Positions 55,194 through 64,000 of a stretch of DNA of 64,000 nt are shown here, piece after piece (the first letter of the stretch is position 1; every line of letters starts with the position of its first letter). The position numbers and the translations under genes are program-made. Under the pieces are notes generated by a model. That model did no database searches and was not told where the DNA came from. It worked only from the letters and a program-made list of their open reading frames with translations. Source of the DNA: Ignavibacteriales bacterium (GTDB taxonomy: Bacteria > Bacteroidota > Ignavibacteria > UBA10030); NCBI GenBank assembly GCA_026390575.1, contig JAPLFR010000006.1:267567-331566 (forward strand), given 5' to 3'.

Positions 55194-57311
55194 ATGCCGA
55201 CAATTTTCAAAGTGAAAAATCACACTCACAACTCTCTTGCGAAACGCCTGCGCGCTCTTTCGAGAAACATGTGGTGGACATGGAATCCGGAAGCGCAAGC
55301 CCTTTTCAACGAACTCTCACCGCATATATGGCGGCATTCCAATCACAATGCTGTTGAGATCATGAGAGATATATCCGAATGGGAATTAGAAGCCCGGCTG
55401 CGAGACCATGAGTATTCTCGGCGTGTGCACAGCGTGCTGGAAGAATTCGATTCGTATATGGCAGAGCCCGCAACGTGGGCGAAACACCATGCATCAACAT
55501 TGAAGAATCCGGTTGCATATTTTAGCGCTGAATTTGGCATCCATGAATCACTGCCGATTTATTCGGGTGGTCTCGGCATTCTGTCCGGTGATCATACAAA
55601 ATCTGCAAGCGATCTTGGTATCCCTTTCATCGGAATCGGACTTTTTTATCGCCAAGGATATTTCCAACAGCGATTGAATGCAGATGGATGGCAGGAAGAA
55701 GTATATCCCCTCAATACGACCGATAGTCTTCCGATGGAACTCGTACTTCAACCTGAAGGCGGCCGCTTACTAAACTCTGTCGAAATTGGACACAGCACAG
55801 TGTACTTCCAAACATGGGCTGTCCATATCGGACGGGTCATTCTGTATTTACTCGATACAAATCTTCCAGAGAATGATCAACATTTTCAGGGACTCACAGC
55901 TACGGTGTACGGCGGCAACATAGACACGCGTATTGGGCAAGAAATTGTTCTTGGAATCGGCGGTGTGCGGCTTCTGCAATCACTGGGAATAACACCATCT
56001 GTTTTTCATATGAACGAGGGACATTCCGCATTCCTCGTACTGGAATTACTGAAGCAGGAATTAGAAACCGGAAAAGCACAGGATGAGGCAGAGCGCGCAG
56101 TTCGCTCACAATGCGTCTTCACAACTCACACTCCTGTACAAGCAGGACATGACCGATTCAATACCGAATTGATGACATACGCACTTGGAAAATTCTGGAA
56201 TTCCACCGGCTTGGCGCATGAAGCCCTTATGTCGTACGGTCGTGTTCATCCGTCTGAGAAGAATGAACCATTTACGATGACAGTACTAGCGATCAAGATG
56301 TCTCGCGCAGCCAATGGCGTCAGCGAATTGCACGGACACGTGAGCAGAGAAATGTGGAAGGAATTATTTCACGAAAGATCGGTAGATGATGTTCCCATCG
56401 GATACATCACCAACGGTATCCACACACCAGGATGGGCAACAGCCCATGCGCACGATTTCTGGAACAAACGACTTGGTTTTGATTGGACCGCTAAGTTGAT
56501 GGAACCGAAATTTTGGAAGAAGATTGCGGACGACGAACTTGCAACCGACGAAGAACTCTGGGCGTTGCGTTATTCACTGCGACGCGATTTAGTTGACTAT
56601 GCTCGCCGGCAAAAATATATTCGCATGGGCGGTACATCTCTTGCAACAAGTCATATCTTATCTCCCGATGCATTGACGATCGGATTTGCTCGCAGGTTCG
56701 CAACCTATAAACGAGCACCGTTGATATTCAAACATCTAGAAAAAATCATTCCGTTATTTTCAGATCCACAGCATCCGCTTCAAATCATCTTTGCTGGTAA
56801 AGCACATCCACATGATAATGACGGTAAACGATTCATTCAACATATCATAGAAATATCGCGCCAGCCAGAGTTAAACGGAAAAGTTGTCTTCCTTGAAAAT
56901 TACGATATTAACGTAGCCCGTCATCTCATTTCCGGTGCCGATGTATGGCTGAATAATCCACGCCGTCCGCTTGAAGCCAGCGGAACAAGCGGCATGAAAA
57001 TCACCATCCACGGTGGGTTGAATCTGAGCATTATGGATGGTTGGTGGCGTGAAGGATACAACGGACATAATGGCTGGAATATTGGTGACGATCAGAACGA
57101 AACCGATTTGGAAACACAAGATGAACATGATTTTGAAAGCTTAGTCAAAGTTCTTTCCGAATCGGTCATTCCGGAGTTTTACGACCGTGACGAGCGAGGC
57201 ATTCCGCACGCGTGGTTAAAGCGCATCAGAAACGCAATGCAAACACTGCTCTCGCAGTTTAGCACGAATAGGATGCTGGAGGAATATGTACAGAAATACT
57301 ATATTCATTGA
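55194..57311 (+). CDS. glgP: alpha-glucan (glycogen/maltodextrin) phosphorylase
   Basis: The frame opens with GTG at 55179, but the ATG at 55194 has AGAGGT upstream and gives 705 residues. It belongs to the shorter alpha-glucan phosphorylase class (GT35, TIGR02094 type): RNMWWTWNPEAQALFNELSP, AYFSAEFGIHESLPIYSGGL, FHMNEGHSAFLVLELL, and the PLP-lysine region EASGTSGMKITIHGGLNLSI (Lys about 602). It releases glucose-1-phosphate from stored alpha-1,4-glucan. No other glycogen genes lie adjacent. Confidence 0.95.
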   Translation: MPTIFKVKNHTHNSLAKRLRALSRNMWWTWNPEAQALFNELSPHIWRHSNHNAVEIMRDISEWELEARLRDHEYSRRVHSVLEEFDSYMAEPATWAKHHASTLKNPVAYFSAEFGIHESLPIYSGGLGILSGDHTKSASDLGIPFIGIGLFYRQGYFQQRLNADGWQEEVYPLNTTDSLPMELVLQPEGGRLLNSVEIGHSTVYFQTWAVHIGRVILYLLDTNLPENDQHFQGLTATVYGGNIDTRIGQEIVLGIGGVRLLQSLGITPSVFHMNEGHSAFLVLELLKQELETGKAQDEAERAVRSQCVFTTHTPVQAGHDRFNTELMTYALGKFWNSTGLAHEALMSYGRVHPSEKNEPFTMTVLAIKMSRAANGVSELHGHVSREMWKELFHERSVDDVPIGYITNGIHTPGWATAHAHDFWNKRLGFDWTAKLMEPKFWKKIADDELATDEELWALRYSLRRDLVDYARRQKYIRMGGTSLATSHILSPDALTIGFARRFATYKRAPLIFKHLEKIIPLFSDPQHPLQIIFAGKAHPHDNDGKRFIQHIIEISRQPELNGKVVFLENYDINVARHLISGADVWLNNPRRPLEASGTSGMKITIHGGLNLSIMDGWWREGYNGHNGWNIGDDQNETDLETQDEHDFESLVKVLSESVIPEFYDRDERGIPHAWLKRIRNAMQTLLSQFSTNRMLEEYVQKYYIH

Positions 57312-57490
57312 ACAATTATTTCAATGAGAGGAGAGAATTTTTTGTTCCAATATTCAGTTCTTCTCGTTCTTCTGCCCAAACACCATCACCTTTTTTCTTC
57401 ACATGTGTTGACATTCAATCTCTCCACACCTATCTTTAAAGAGTTACGATACTCGAAGACTCACGATTTTTCATTTGAGCGCACATTGTA

Positions 57491-60439
57491 ATGCCATTTC
57501 CGATCGACATTGAAACCCGCAAACTCACTGCGATTATGTTCACAGATATCAAAGGCTTTTCCAAAAAGATGGCTCAGAATGAAACGAAAGCCTTTGAGTT
57601 ATTGAAAACACATGACGCTCTTTTGCGCGTGCTCGCTGCAAAATTTGATGGACGTGTCATAAAGTCCATTGGCGATTCGTTTATGATTGACTTCTCGAGC
57701 GCCGTCAATGCAGTTCGATGCGCAATGGAAGCGCAAAAAAGATTCTCACATTTCAACAAGAAAAAATCGGAATTAGATAAAATAGAAATTCGCGTCGGCA
57801 TTCATCTTGGCGACGTGATTATCCGTGATGAGGATATTATCGGGGATGGCGTGAACATCGCTTCCCGCATTGAAGCGATGGCAGGGCCGAATCGAATTTG
57901 GATTTCACAACATGTGTACCAGCAGGTGCGCAATAAGATACAACTACGGGTTTTCCCGCTTGGTCCTCAGCAATTGAAGAACATACCAGAGCATATAGAA
58001 GTGTATGAAATCTTAATCGATAGCATTGCCGAGCTTGCAACACCGTCTGCTACCGCGTTAGAAACACTGGCACATAATCAGGAAGAGACGGCGCAAAAAA
58101 TAGAAACCGAAGAAGCGCTCGAAGCCAGAAATGTTGAAGAGGCAAAGCAACGGGCTCAGGAGGGGTTCGAAAAGAGAGAAGGAGAACAAAAAAAGCAAAT
58201 TGCCGAGCATTATGCGAAAGCCGAGAAATACTATGAAGAGGGCAAGACAAGCGAGGCTGAAGCAGAATTAAACAAAATCTATCAACTCGACCCTCAGCAG
58301 CGCATCAACACCGAACGCAAGAAAGCAGAAGAAGAACAAGAAAAAACAATGCAACTATCCCTTCAAAAAGCGAATGAGCTTTTTACAGAAGGTCAGTTAG
58401 ACGCGGCTGAAAACGAAGTAAATGAAATCTTCCGACTCCGTCCATTGCATGTCGGCGCCCAACAACTCCTTGCGCAAATCGAGGAAGAGCGTTACCGGCT
58501 TGAGGAAAGAAAGAGAACTAAACGATTAGAAAATGCACCTAAACAAATATCCAGTGAAGAGCGGCATATTGAAGAACTTCTTGATCAAGCGCGAGGTCTT
58601 CTTCAGGAAGAAAAATTCACTGAAGCAACATTTACATTGCATGAACTCTTTGTTATTGATCCGAATCATTCCGACGCGAGGCGATTAGAAGAAAGTATTC
58701 GTCAAACGGAGCAGGCAAAAGCAGAGCTGTTACGCATTCAAGCCCAGCAGGCACGCGAGGAGCAGCATGTCCAAGAACTTGCTAAACTTCAGCAAAAAGT
58801 AGAGGAACAAAAACGGCAGCAAGCGATTGTCCGCCAACAAATGGACTATCAATCAAGGCACAAAAGATTGTACTACATAATAGCTGCAATCATAACATTG
58901 GGGGTGGCGATCTTGGGTATTCCAAAACTATTAGACATCGTATTCCCCAAGAAAGCATCGATTGCCATCATGCAGCTCATGAATACTCCTCGCGATACAA
59001 GCAATCTTGATGTGTTCGATGCACTTCCAATCCTCCTCGCAGAAGATTTTTCACAATGCGAACACCTCACCGTTATTGCCCCATCTTCATCACTTTTATA
59101 TGTACCAGATCAGGCACACATTCAAAAGATCACAACCATGCTTCCTACATGTTATCTGGTGATGGTAAATATTCAAGAAAACCATGGGGGCTACACTTTG
59201 CTGATACGCTTATTCCTTCCAGATCAACAGAAGATTGTCTCTATCGGGTCAGTGGAAGGACAGATCTCCGCATTGAGCGAAATGCGCATAAGCATTGTGC
59301 AAAAAGTGATTGATCAAATGGAAATAAAATCCAAACTGCCAGAGATTGCACGGATTTCCAACGTTGATGCTTTTGAAAAATATCTAAAAGCTATTCATAT
59401 ACTGCAATTAAATTTTGGATCAGGAATAGATTCTGCAAAAACTCTCTTGCTCATTGCGGTACAAATCGATCCTTCCTTCGGTCCGGCGTATGGAATGCTC
59501 GCTGATATTGAGCTGCGCATGTTCTCTGCAACGAACGATCCGCAGCATCTGCAGTCTGCCGTCGAATATGCACAACGCGCCTTGCGATGTTCACCCAACA
59601 TTGCGCTTGCTTATAGGGTTCTTTCAACCTGTGCCCGTTTGCAGCAGAATTATAATGCGGCCTTATCTTCCATAGCACAGAGCGTGACGTTGCAGCCGCA
59701 AGATCCGGAATGTTACCGGGAACTCGCTTTTCTTTCCAATATTGCCGGGAAATTCGACGACGCTTCAATGTACGCCTCCATCGCACTTCAGCACGATCCA
59801 GTCAACGCGAAATCACATTTCACGATGGGAATAACTCAGCAGATGAAACAAGAATACTCCGCTGCAGAGAATTCCTATAAACAAGCTCAATCTTTTGGAG
59901 AAGACGAGGAAGGACTGACGACTAATTTTATTCAAAGTATTTGGCTCAACGATGGAAAATACGACAAGGTTATTAAATACTTCCAGCAAAAGCTCCTCAC
60001 ATCTCCAAAAGATTATCGATACCATTATTGGATCGGGCGTGCCTATCAGCTCTCACTCCAAATCAACACTGCACAACAATGGCTGCAAGATGGATTAGTA
60101 ATAGCGCAGCAAACAATTGAAGCAAACTCTGAAGATGCCATAGCTCTTTCCTATGTCGGATTGTTTCATTCGCGGCTTGGAAATTTTTCTGATGGTGAAA
60201 CAGCAATGAATAAGGCAATAGAGATCAATAGCAACTCAGCTGAAATATTGTTTCGAAGCGCAGCCCTCTATTCTATCCAGCGTAATGGACAGAAAGCATT
60301 TTCTACCCTCGAAAAGGCATTACGTCGGAAGTACAATTTTGCAGAGCTGTTGAATCCGGATTTTTCTTTTATAGCACGCGAACCAGAATTTCTCCCGGCA
60401 GTAACACGAAAGATCGAAGGCAATTGGCCGTTGAAGTAG
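57491..60439 (+). CDS. class III adenylate/guanylate cyclase with coiled coil, TM helix and TPRs
   Basis: A 982-residue protein. Residues 1-190 are a class III cyclase domain with metal-binding Asp19 (FTDIKGFS) and Asp62 (IKSIGDSFMIDF), base-contacting Lys58 and transition-state Asn122/Arg126 (GDGVNIASRIE), so it looks active. Residues 190-455 are charged coiled coil with three TPR-like units (EGKTSEAEAELNKIYQLDP, EGQLDAAENEVNEIFRLRP, EEKFTEATFTLHELFVIDP). One transmembrane helix (about 460-478) follows, then a domain (490-610) and C-terminal TPRs (660-980). The cyclase is predicted cytoplasmic and the TPRs periplasmic. Such fusions occur in several FCB bacteria. Confidence 0.9.
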   Translation: MPFPIDIETRKLTAIMFTDIKGFSKKMAQNETKAFELLKTHDALLRVLAAKFDGRVIKSIGDSFMIDFSSAVNAVRCAMEAQKRFSHFNKKKSELDKIEIRVGIHLGDVIIRDEDIIGDGVNIASRIEAMAGPNRIWISQHVYQQVRNKIQLRVFPLGPQQLKNIPEHIEVYEILIDSIAELATPSATALETLAHNQEETAQKIETEEALEARNVEEAKQRAQEGFEKREGEQKKQIAEHYAKAEKYYEEGKTSEAEAELNKIYQLDPQQRINTERKKAEEEQEKTMQLSLQKANELFTEGQLDAAENEVNEIFRLRPLHVGAQQLLAQIEEERYRLEERKRTKRLENAPKQISSEERHIEELLDQARGLLQEEKFTEATFTLHELFVIDPNHSDARRLEESIRQTEQAKAELLRIQAQQAREEQHVQELAKLQQKVEEQKRQQAIVRQQMDYQSRHKRLYYIIAAIITLGVAILGIPKLLDIVFPKKASIAIMQLMNTPRDTSNLDVFDALPILLAEDFSQCEHLTVIAPSSSLLYVPDQAHIQKITTMLPTCYLVMVNIQENHGGYTLLIRLFLPDQQKIVSIGSVEGQISALSEMRISIVQKVIDQMEIKSKLPEIARISNVDAFEKYLKAIHILQLNFGSGIDSAKTLLLIAVQIDPSFGPAYGMLADIELRMFSATNDPQHLQSAVEYAQRALRCSPNIALAYRVLSTCARLQQNYNAALSSIAQSVTLQPQDPECYRELAFLSNIAGKFDDASMYASIALQHDPVNAKSHFTMGITQQMKQEYSAAENSYKQAQSFGEDEEGLTTNFIQSIWLNDGKYDKVIKYFQQKLLTSPKDYRYHYWIGRAYQLSLQINTAQQWLQDGLVIAQQTIEANSEDAIALSYVGLFHSRLGNFSDGETAMNKAIEINSNSAEILFRSAALYSIQRNGQKAFSTLEKALRRKYNFAELLNPDFSFIAREPEFLPAVTRKIEGNWPLK

Positions 60440-60586
60440 AGATGAGTTTGTTCTACAGAGATGCTCATTCCTTGTTGCCTTACGCGCTGCATCTATCAAT
60501 CACCAGTTGCCTCCCTCCTTTTTTTTCCCTAAGTTTGAGGGTGCAGTACAATCATTTTATTTATAAGTTCTTTCGCTGGTAATACC

Positions 60587-61066
60587 ATGTCCCTCCGACG
60601 ACGAGTAGTACGAGAACGGGTTTTGCAGGCGCTGTATGCGTACGAACTCTCTCATGAACCTATCCAGTTTATCATCGAGAACATTGTCGCTGATTTGGAG
60701 AAACAGCCGGAATCGTTTGCCTTCGCAAAGCAGCTAATCCTCAAGGTTATTGAATGCAATAATGAGTTAGATGATTTAATCCGCCAGCGGATAGAACATT
60801 GGGAATTTAGCCGTCTCGCTATTATCGATAGGATTGTGCTGCGAATGAGTATTTGCGAATTATTGTACTTTGATGACATCCCGCCGAAAGTCACTATCAA
60901 CGAAGCCATAGAAATTGCGCGTGATTTCAGCACCGAGAAAAGTGATAAATTTGTTAACGGCGTGCTCGACTCAATTCTCGATGATCTGAAAAAAGATGGC
61001 CGTATAAAGAAATCAGGACGAGGATTAGTGAACACTGGAGCGAACAAACAATCCAAACAAAGATGA
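60587..61066 (+). CDS. nusB: transcription antitermination factor NusB
   Basis: A 159-residue protein with the NusB fold markers RRVVRERVLQALYAYELS, RLAIIDRIVLRMSICELLYF, PKVTINEAIEIARDFSTEKS and FVNGVLDSILDDL. With NusE (S10) it binds boxA RNA and supports rRNA transcription. The stop overlaps the next gene's start (ATGA), so it is co-translated with the MFS transporter. Confidence 0.96.
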   Translation: MSLRRRVVRERVLQALYAYELSHEPIQFIIENIVADLEKQPESFAFAKQLILKVIECNNELDDLIRQRIEHWEFSRLAIIDRIVLRMSICELLYFDDIPPKVTINEAIEIARDFSTEKSDKFVNGVLDSILDDLKKDGRIKKSGRGLVNTGANKQSKQR

Positions 61067-62343
61067 GCAGCACTCTTCAACCTCCATCTTTGCATACGGC
61101 AACACGTTGGCAAATCTTTTCATGGGCGCTCTTCGATTTTGCGCACACTGCATTTTACGTTCTCATTCTTACCGTTGGGTATCCGCTCTACTTCAAAGAA
61201 ATAGTTGCGCAAGGCAGCCATCAAGGAGATTTTTTGTGGGGTTCTGCGTTTAGTATTTCTATGTTCATAGTGGCTCTCTTCTCCCCCGTACTTGGCGCGG
61301 TCGCCGATTATGGCGCAGGCAAGAAGCGATTCCTTGGGATTTTCACGGCAATATGCGTTCTTGCAACCTCGAGTCTATTCTTCGTGCACGCCGGAATGAT
61401 CTTCTTCGGGATGGCGCTTCTCGTAGTTTCGAATATCGGATTCGAAGCAGGACTTGTATTCTATGATGCGTTTCTTCCGGAGATAACAACGGCTCGAAGT
61501 TATGGCCGTGTCTCGGGTTATGGATTCGCCCTCGGATATGTCGGATCGCTCGTTTCGCTTGCGGTGGTGTTTCCATTGTACGCAGGTGGATTCGGTATAG
61601 ACAATCTCTTCAACATTCGATTAAGCTTTCTTATAGCCGCTGCTTTCTTTTTCGTATTCTCCCTGCCCCTATTTTTCTTTCTCCCAGATAAACAGCGAAC
61701 CGGAAGCTTAAAGTTGGACTTTATTAAAATTGGTTTTGCCCGGCTCCGAACCACCTATCAGCAATTTCCGCGGTACCGCAACATCGCACGCTTTCTGATT
61801 TCTTATTTTATTTATATCGATGGTGTCAATACGATCATCGTCTTTTCTTCCATTTTTGCACGCGAAACACTCAAGATGGATATAAGCGAAATTGTCGTGT
61901 ACTTTGCCATGGTGCAGACTTCTGCCATTGTTGGTTCTATTCTATTTGGCATCTTGGCAGACCATACTACCCATAAACGGACGCTCAGCATCACTTTGTT
62001 TCTATGGCTGACTATTGTAGTCATTGTTTTTTTTATTCAAGATAAATGGATGTTCTACGGGCTTGGCGTGCTTGCCGGATTAGCTCTCGGTTCCTCTCAA
62101 TCAATCAGCAGAGGCATGATGTCTATTATCACTCCGCAAGAAAAGAAAACAGAATTTTTTGGATTTTATTCGTTCTTCGGAAAAGCATCTGCGATACTTG
62201 GACCGGTCGTTTTTGGATTTGTTTCGTCGTATCTCAATCAACGGTTTGCCATTCTCTCTATTGGATTCTTTCTTCTCACCGGCCTCGTTCTGTTACAGCG
62301 CGTAGAAGAGAGGGCTATAGAGAGTTCTTCTATAACCTCTTAA
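61063..62343 (+). CDS. MFS transporter, UMF1/Atg22-like
   Basis: A 426-residue integral membrane protein with about twelve helices. Its N-terminal pattern (FSWALFDFAHTAFYVLILTV) and the segments LPEITTARSYGRVSGYGFAL, GLALGSSQSISRGMMSIITP and KKTEFFGFYSFFGKASAILG are typical of the UMF1/Atg22-like branch of the major facilitator superfamily. Substrate unknown. Co-translated with nusB by a 4-nt overlap. Confidence 0.93.
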   Translation: MSSTLQPPSLHTATRWQIFSWALFDFAHTAFYVLILTVGYPLYFKEIVAQGSHQGDFLWGSAFSISMFIVALFSPVLGAVADYGAGKKRFLGIFTAICVLATSSLFFVHAGMIFFGMALLVVSNIGFEAGLVFYDAFLPEITTARSYGRVSGYGFALGYVGSLVSLAVVFPLYAGGFGIDNLFNIRLSFLIAAAFFFVFSLPLFFFLPDKQRTGSLKLDFIKIGFARLRTTYQQFPRYRNIARFLISYFIYIDGVNTIIVFSSIFARETLKMDISEIVVYFAMVQTSAIVGSILFGILADHTTHKRTLSITLFLWLTIVVIVFFIQDKWMFYGLGVLAGLALGSSQSISRGMMSIITPQEKKTEFFGFYSFFGKASAILGPVVFGFVSSYLNQRFAILSIGFFLLTGLVLLQRVEERAIESSSITS

Positions 62344-62367
62344 TTTTTTCTCAGGAAGGGGCATCTC

Positions 62368-63291
62368 ATGCGCTTACTCTGCGTTGTTTGTATCATGACT
62401 GTCATTTTGGGCTGTCATACTGAAGAAAAGGAAACTACAACGAAAGGCAACCTGCATATCTTCATTCCGGAATCTATCGCTCCGGTCATGATTGACGAAG
62501 TGAATGAATTCCTGAACCTCTATCAAGCAAACGGCGCATATATAACGGATACTATCGTATCCGCTGAAACAGCCGCACGCCACTTCGTGATGGACACTGC
62601 ACGCATTGCTTTTCTTCCCCGTTCATTGACACAGACTGAAAAAGAACAAGTAAAAATAATCTCTGCCAGCCTCAACGAAGTCATTGTTGCGTATGATGGT
62701 ATTGTTGCTGTTGTGCATCCAAAGAATACTGTCGTTGAAATGACGACAACGGAAATTCAAAAAATATTATCGGGAAAGATTACGCGGTGGGAACAACTTG
62801 CGAAACCGATGAAAGGCACCATTAAAATTTACTGCCAGGATTCATCGGATGCATCAGAATATCTTAAGCAACGCTTATTAAAGCAAGCTGGCATCTCGGC
62901 AATATTCACGCGCACAAGTTCTGATATTCAGACACTTCGATCGGTAGAAAAAGATCCGTATGCAATCGGTTTTGCAGCATTAGTGTGGATTGATTCGGTA
63001 AAGTCAGATGCTAAAATTCTCAGCCTCGGCAGAACAAGTGAAGACACTGATACAGCGTTTACAACTCCAGCCGAAGCACTTCGAAAATTCTTTTCACCTC
63101 ATCCAGCAAATATTTATAGAAATTATTATCCACTTAAGCGGGCAATTTATATGTACACGAGGGGGCCGGTCACTTTGGCGACGGGCTTTGGCACTTACGT
63201 TGCTACATCAGAAGGACAAAAGCTATTTCTCAAACGCGGACTTCTCCCCGGTACACAAAAGATTAAGTTACGATCTAGTCAACCTGAGTAG
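62368..63291 (+). CDS. orphan PstS-like phosphate-binding lipoprotein
   Basis: A 307-residue lipoprotein (lipobox VILGC) with a strong ribosome site (AGGAAGGGG). The fold is PBP-like type 2 as in PstS: NLHIFIPESIAPVMIDEVNE, VAYDGIVAVVHPKNTVVEMT, IQKILSGKITRWEQLAKPMK, DSSDASEYLKQRLLKQAGIS. The usual glycine/Thr phosphate loop (GSDTM, GGGSGTG) is not conserved (FIPES; ETAARHF), so phosphate binding is uncertain. It lies 24 nt after the MFS gene, far from the pst operon, and may bind another ligand or serve as a sensor. Confidence 0.85.
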   Translation: MRLLCVVCIMTVILGCHTEEKETTTKGNLHIFIPESIAPVMIDEVNEFLNLYQANGAYITDTIVSAETAARHFVMDTARIAFLPRSLTQTEKEQVKIISASLNEVIVAYDGIVAVVHPKNTVVEMTTTEIQKILSGKITRWEQLAKPMKGTIKIYCQDSSDASEYLKQRLLKQAGISAIFTRTSSDIQTLRSVEKDPYAIGFAALVWIDSVKSDAKILSLGRTSEDTDTAFTTPAEALRKFFSPHPANIYRNYYPLKRAIYMYTRGPVTLATGFGTYVATSEGQKLFLKRGLLPGTQKIKLRSSQPE

Positions 63292-63354
63292 ATCACCGCC
63301 CTCTTTGGCTGAATGAACAGAACCTATTGAATTCGTATTAATACAAGTAATAGC

Positions 63355-64000
63355 TTAGAAATCTCCGCCCAGTGAAAAGTAATAGTACGGTTCCGAGAAA
63401 CCGGACCAGTTGAAGCGCCACGCAACATCGATGCGCAACGGCAATCCAAAAAGAATAATCCGCGATCCTAAACCGGTACCAATGAGCAAATCTTTCGTTA
63501 TTGTCTCGCCGTTGTTAGGATCTGTGCCGAACGCCCTCCACGAAGGATCGTTGCTCCACGCTGATCCCATATCAACAAATGCTGCACCAAGAATGTTTGC
63601 AAAACCAATCGGAAGTGCACCGAAGATAAGATATTTGAGAAGCGGGAAACGAAATTCCATGTTCGCTACTGCGAACCGCGTGCCAATCTCCTGGGCGTAA
63701 TCGTACCCGCGCAGCGGAAGGACTTGTGTCAGAAACGCAAAATCCTCTACATTGTGAATAGGAATTTCATTTGTCGCAAGATGGTAATTCAACCACCCTT
63801 CTGTCCCACCAAGTAGAAAATTTTGTTTATTACTTCCCATACTTATCCCGCCTGAAAGGCGGTACACGAAGATGAATTCTTTTGCCAATTTGTTGTAGCT
63901 TCGATAGTCTGCTGTAAATGTCTGCATATCCAATCCATCATTTCCTATCTTTGGCGTTCCGTAAAACGTAGCGTTAAAGCGTGAACCGTTATTAGGGCCA
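63355..64000 (-). CDS. Omp85/surface-antigen-type outer-membrane barrel protein, 5' part beyond window
   Basis: The frame is open through the right edge (GPNNGSRFNATFYGTPKIGN), so only the C-terminal ~214 residues are seen. They match the barrel end of Bac_surface_Ag/Omp85-like proteins: NFLLGGTEGWLNYHLA, LPLRGYDYAQEIGTRFAVAN, MEFRFPLLKYLIFGALPIGF, ILGAAFVDMGSAWSN. They close with WRFNWSGFSEPYYYFSLGGDF-type strands ending in Phe. A PD40/TolB-like N-terminal part is common in related proteins but cannot be checked here. Confidence 0.82.
   Translation of the reverse strand, partial: GPNNGSRFNATFYGTPKIGNDGLDMQTFTADYRSYNKLAKEFIFVYRLSGGISMGSNKQNFLLGGTEGWLNYHLATNEIPIHNVEDFAFLTQVLPLRGYDYAQEIGTRFAVANMEFRFPLLKYLIFGALPIGFANILGAAFVDMGSAWSNDPSWRAFGTDPNNGETITKDLLIGTGLGSRIILFGLPLRIDVAWRFNWSGFSEPYYYFSLGGDF

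Noticed and set aside
1..64000. tRNA, rRNA, CRISPR, insertion sequences, prophage
   Set aside because: Intergenic stretches were read on both strands; no cloverleaf, regular spacer array, transposase or integrase was recognised. A covariance or profile search could still find a small RNA.

Overview
The window looks like a chromosome segment from a member of the Bacteroidota/Chlorobi/Ignavibacteria (FCB) assemblage; the lineage is inferred only from gene content. Pointers are TonB-dependent receptors with a carboxypeptidase-regulatory N-terminal domain, a T9SS-type C-terminal sorting domain, a PorV/PorQ-family barrel, LytS/LytTR two-component systems, Reg_prop/Y_Y_Y propeller sensors and a DUF5916 barrel protein. 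No rRNA, tRNA, CRISPR array, transposase or phage gene was recognised.

Layout. 1-7.6 kb (minus): a SurA/PpiC-like periplasmic protein, a TonB-dependent receptor and a giant secreted protein cut by the left edge. 8.3-16.5 kb (minus): a parallel module of DUF4397 lipoprotein, second TonB receptor, T9SS-sorted surface protein and PorV-like barrel. 16.9-24.5 kb: a HEAT-repeat protein, then a divergent signalling cassette, with DUF5916 barrel, small membrane protein and LytTR regulator on minus facing two LytS-type kinases and a second LytTR regulator on plus. The second kinase has a degraded ATP site. 24.8-31.4 kb (plus): a phosphate locus of two tiny membrane proteins, an outer-membrane porin, pstS, pstC, pstA, two pstB genes and phoU, with Pho-box-like 11-bp-period repeats in front of the small genes and in front of pstS. 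31.4-42.0 kb (minus): three very large paralogous propeller sensors that end in a Cys/His module and carry no recognisable kinase; the third is frameshifted. 42.6-47.4 kb (plus): uvrB, a four-helix-bundle protein, comF and a response regulator without an output domain. 47.4-53.6 kb (minus): a UvrD-like helicase split into two ORFs, a nucleotidyltransferase, a CDP-alcohol phosphotransferase and a YncE/phosphoesterase protein. 53.8-63.3 kb (plus): ackA, alpha-glucan phosphorylase, a class III cyclase with TPRs, nusB, an MFS transporter and an orphan PstS-like lipoprotein. The right edge cuts an outer-membrane barrel gene (minus).

Most notable observations. (1) The two adjacent PstB ATPases have complementary defects: the first lacks the Q-loop Gln and H-loop His but keeps LSGGQ, while the second keeps those residues but has LSLEQ. 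This predicts an obligate asymmetric heterodimer with one working ATP site. (2) A fragment of the 3' end of phoU, followed by a strong terminator, lies 3 kb downstream of phoU, with one propeller gene between the two copies. This looks like the footprint of an insertion at the phoU 3' end. (3) The propeller sensors carry near-identical PAS repeats with two overlapping deletions, one in frame (42 nt) and one frame-breaking (55 nt).
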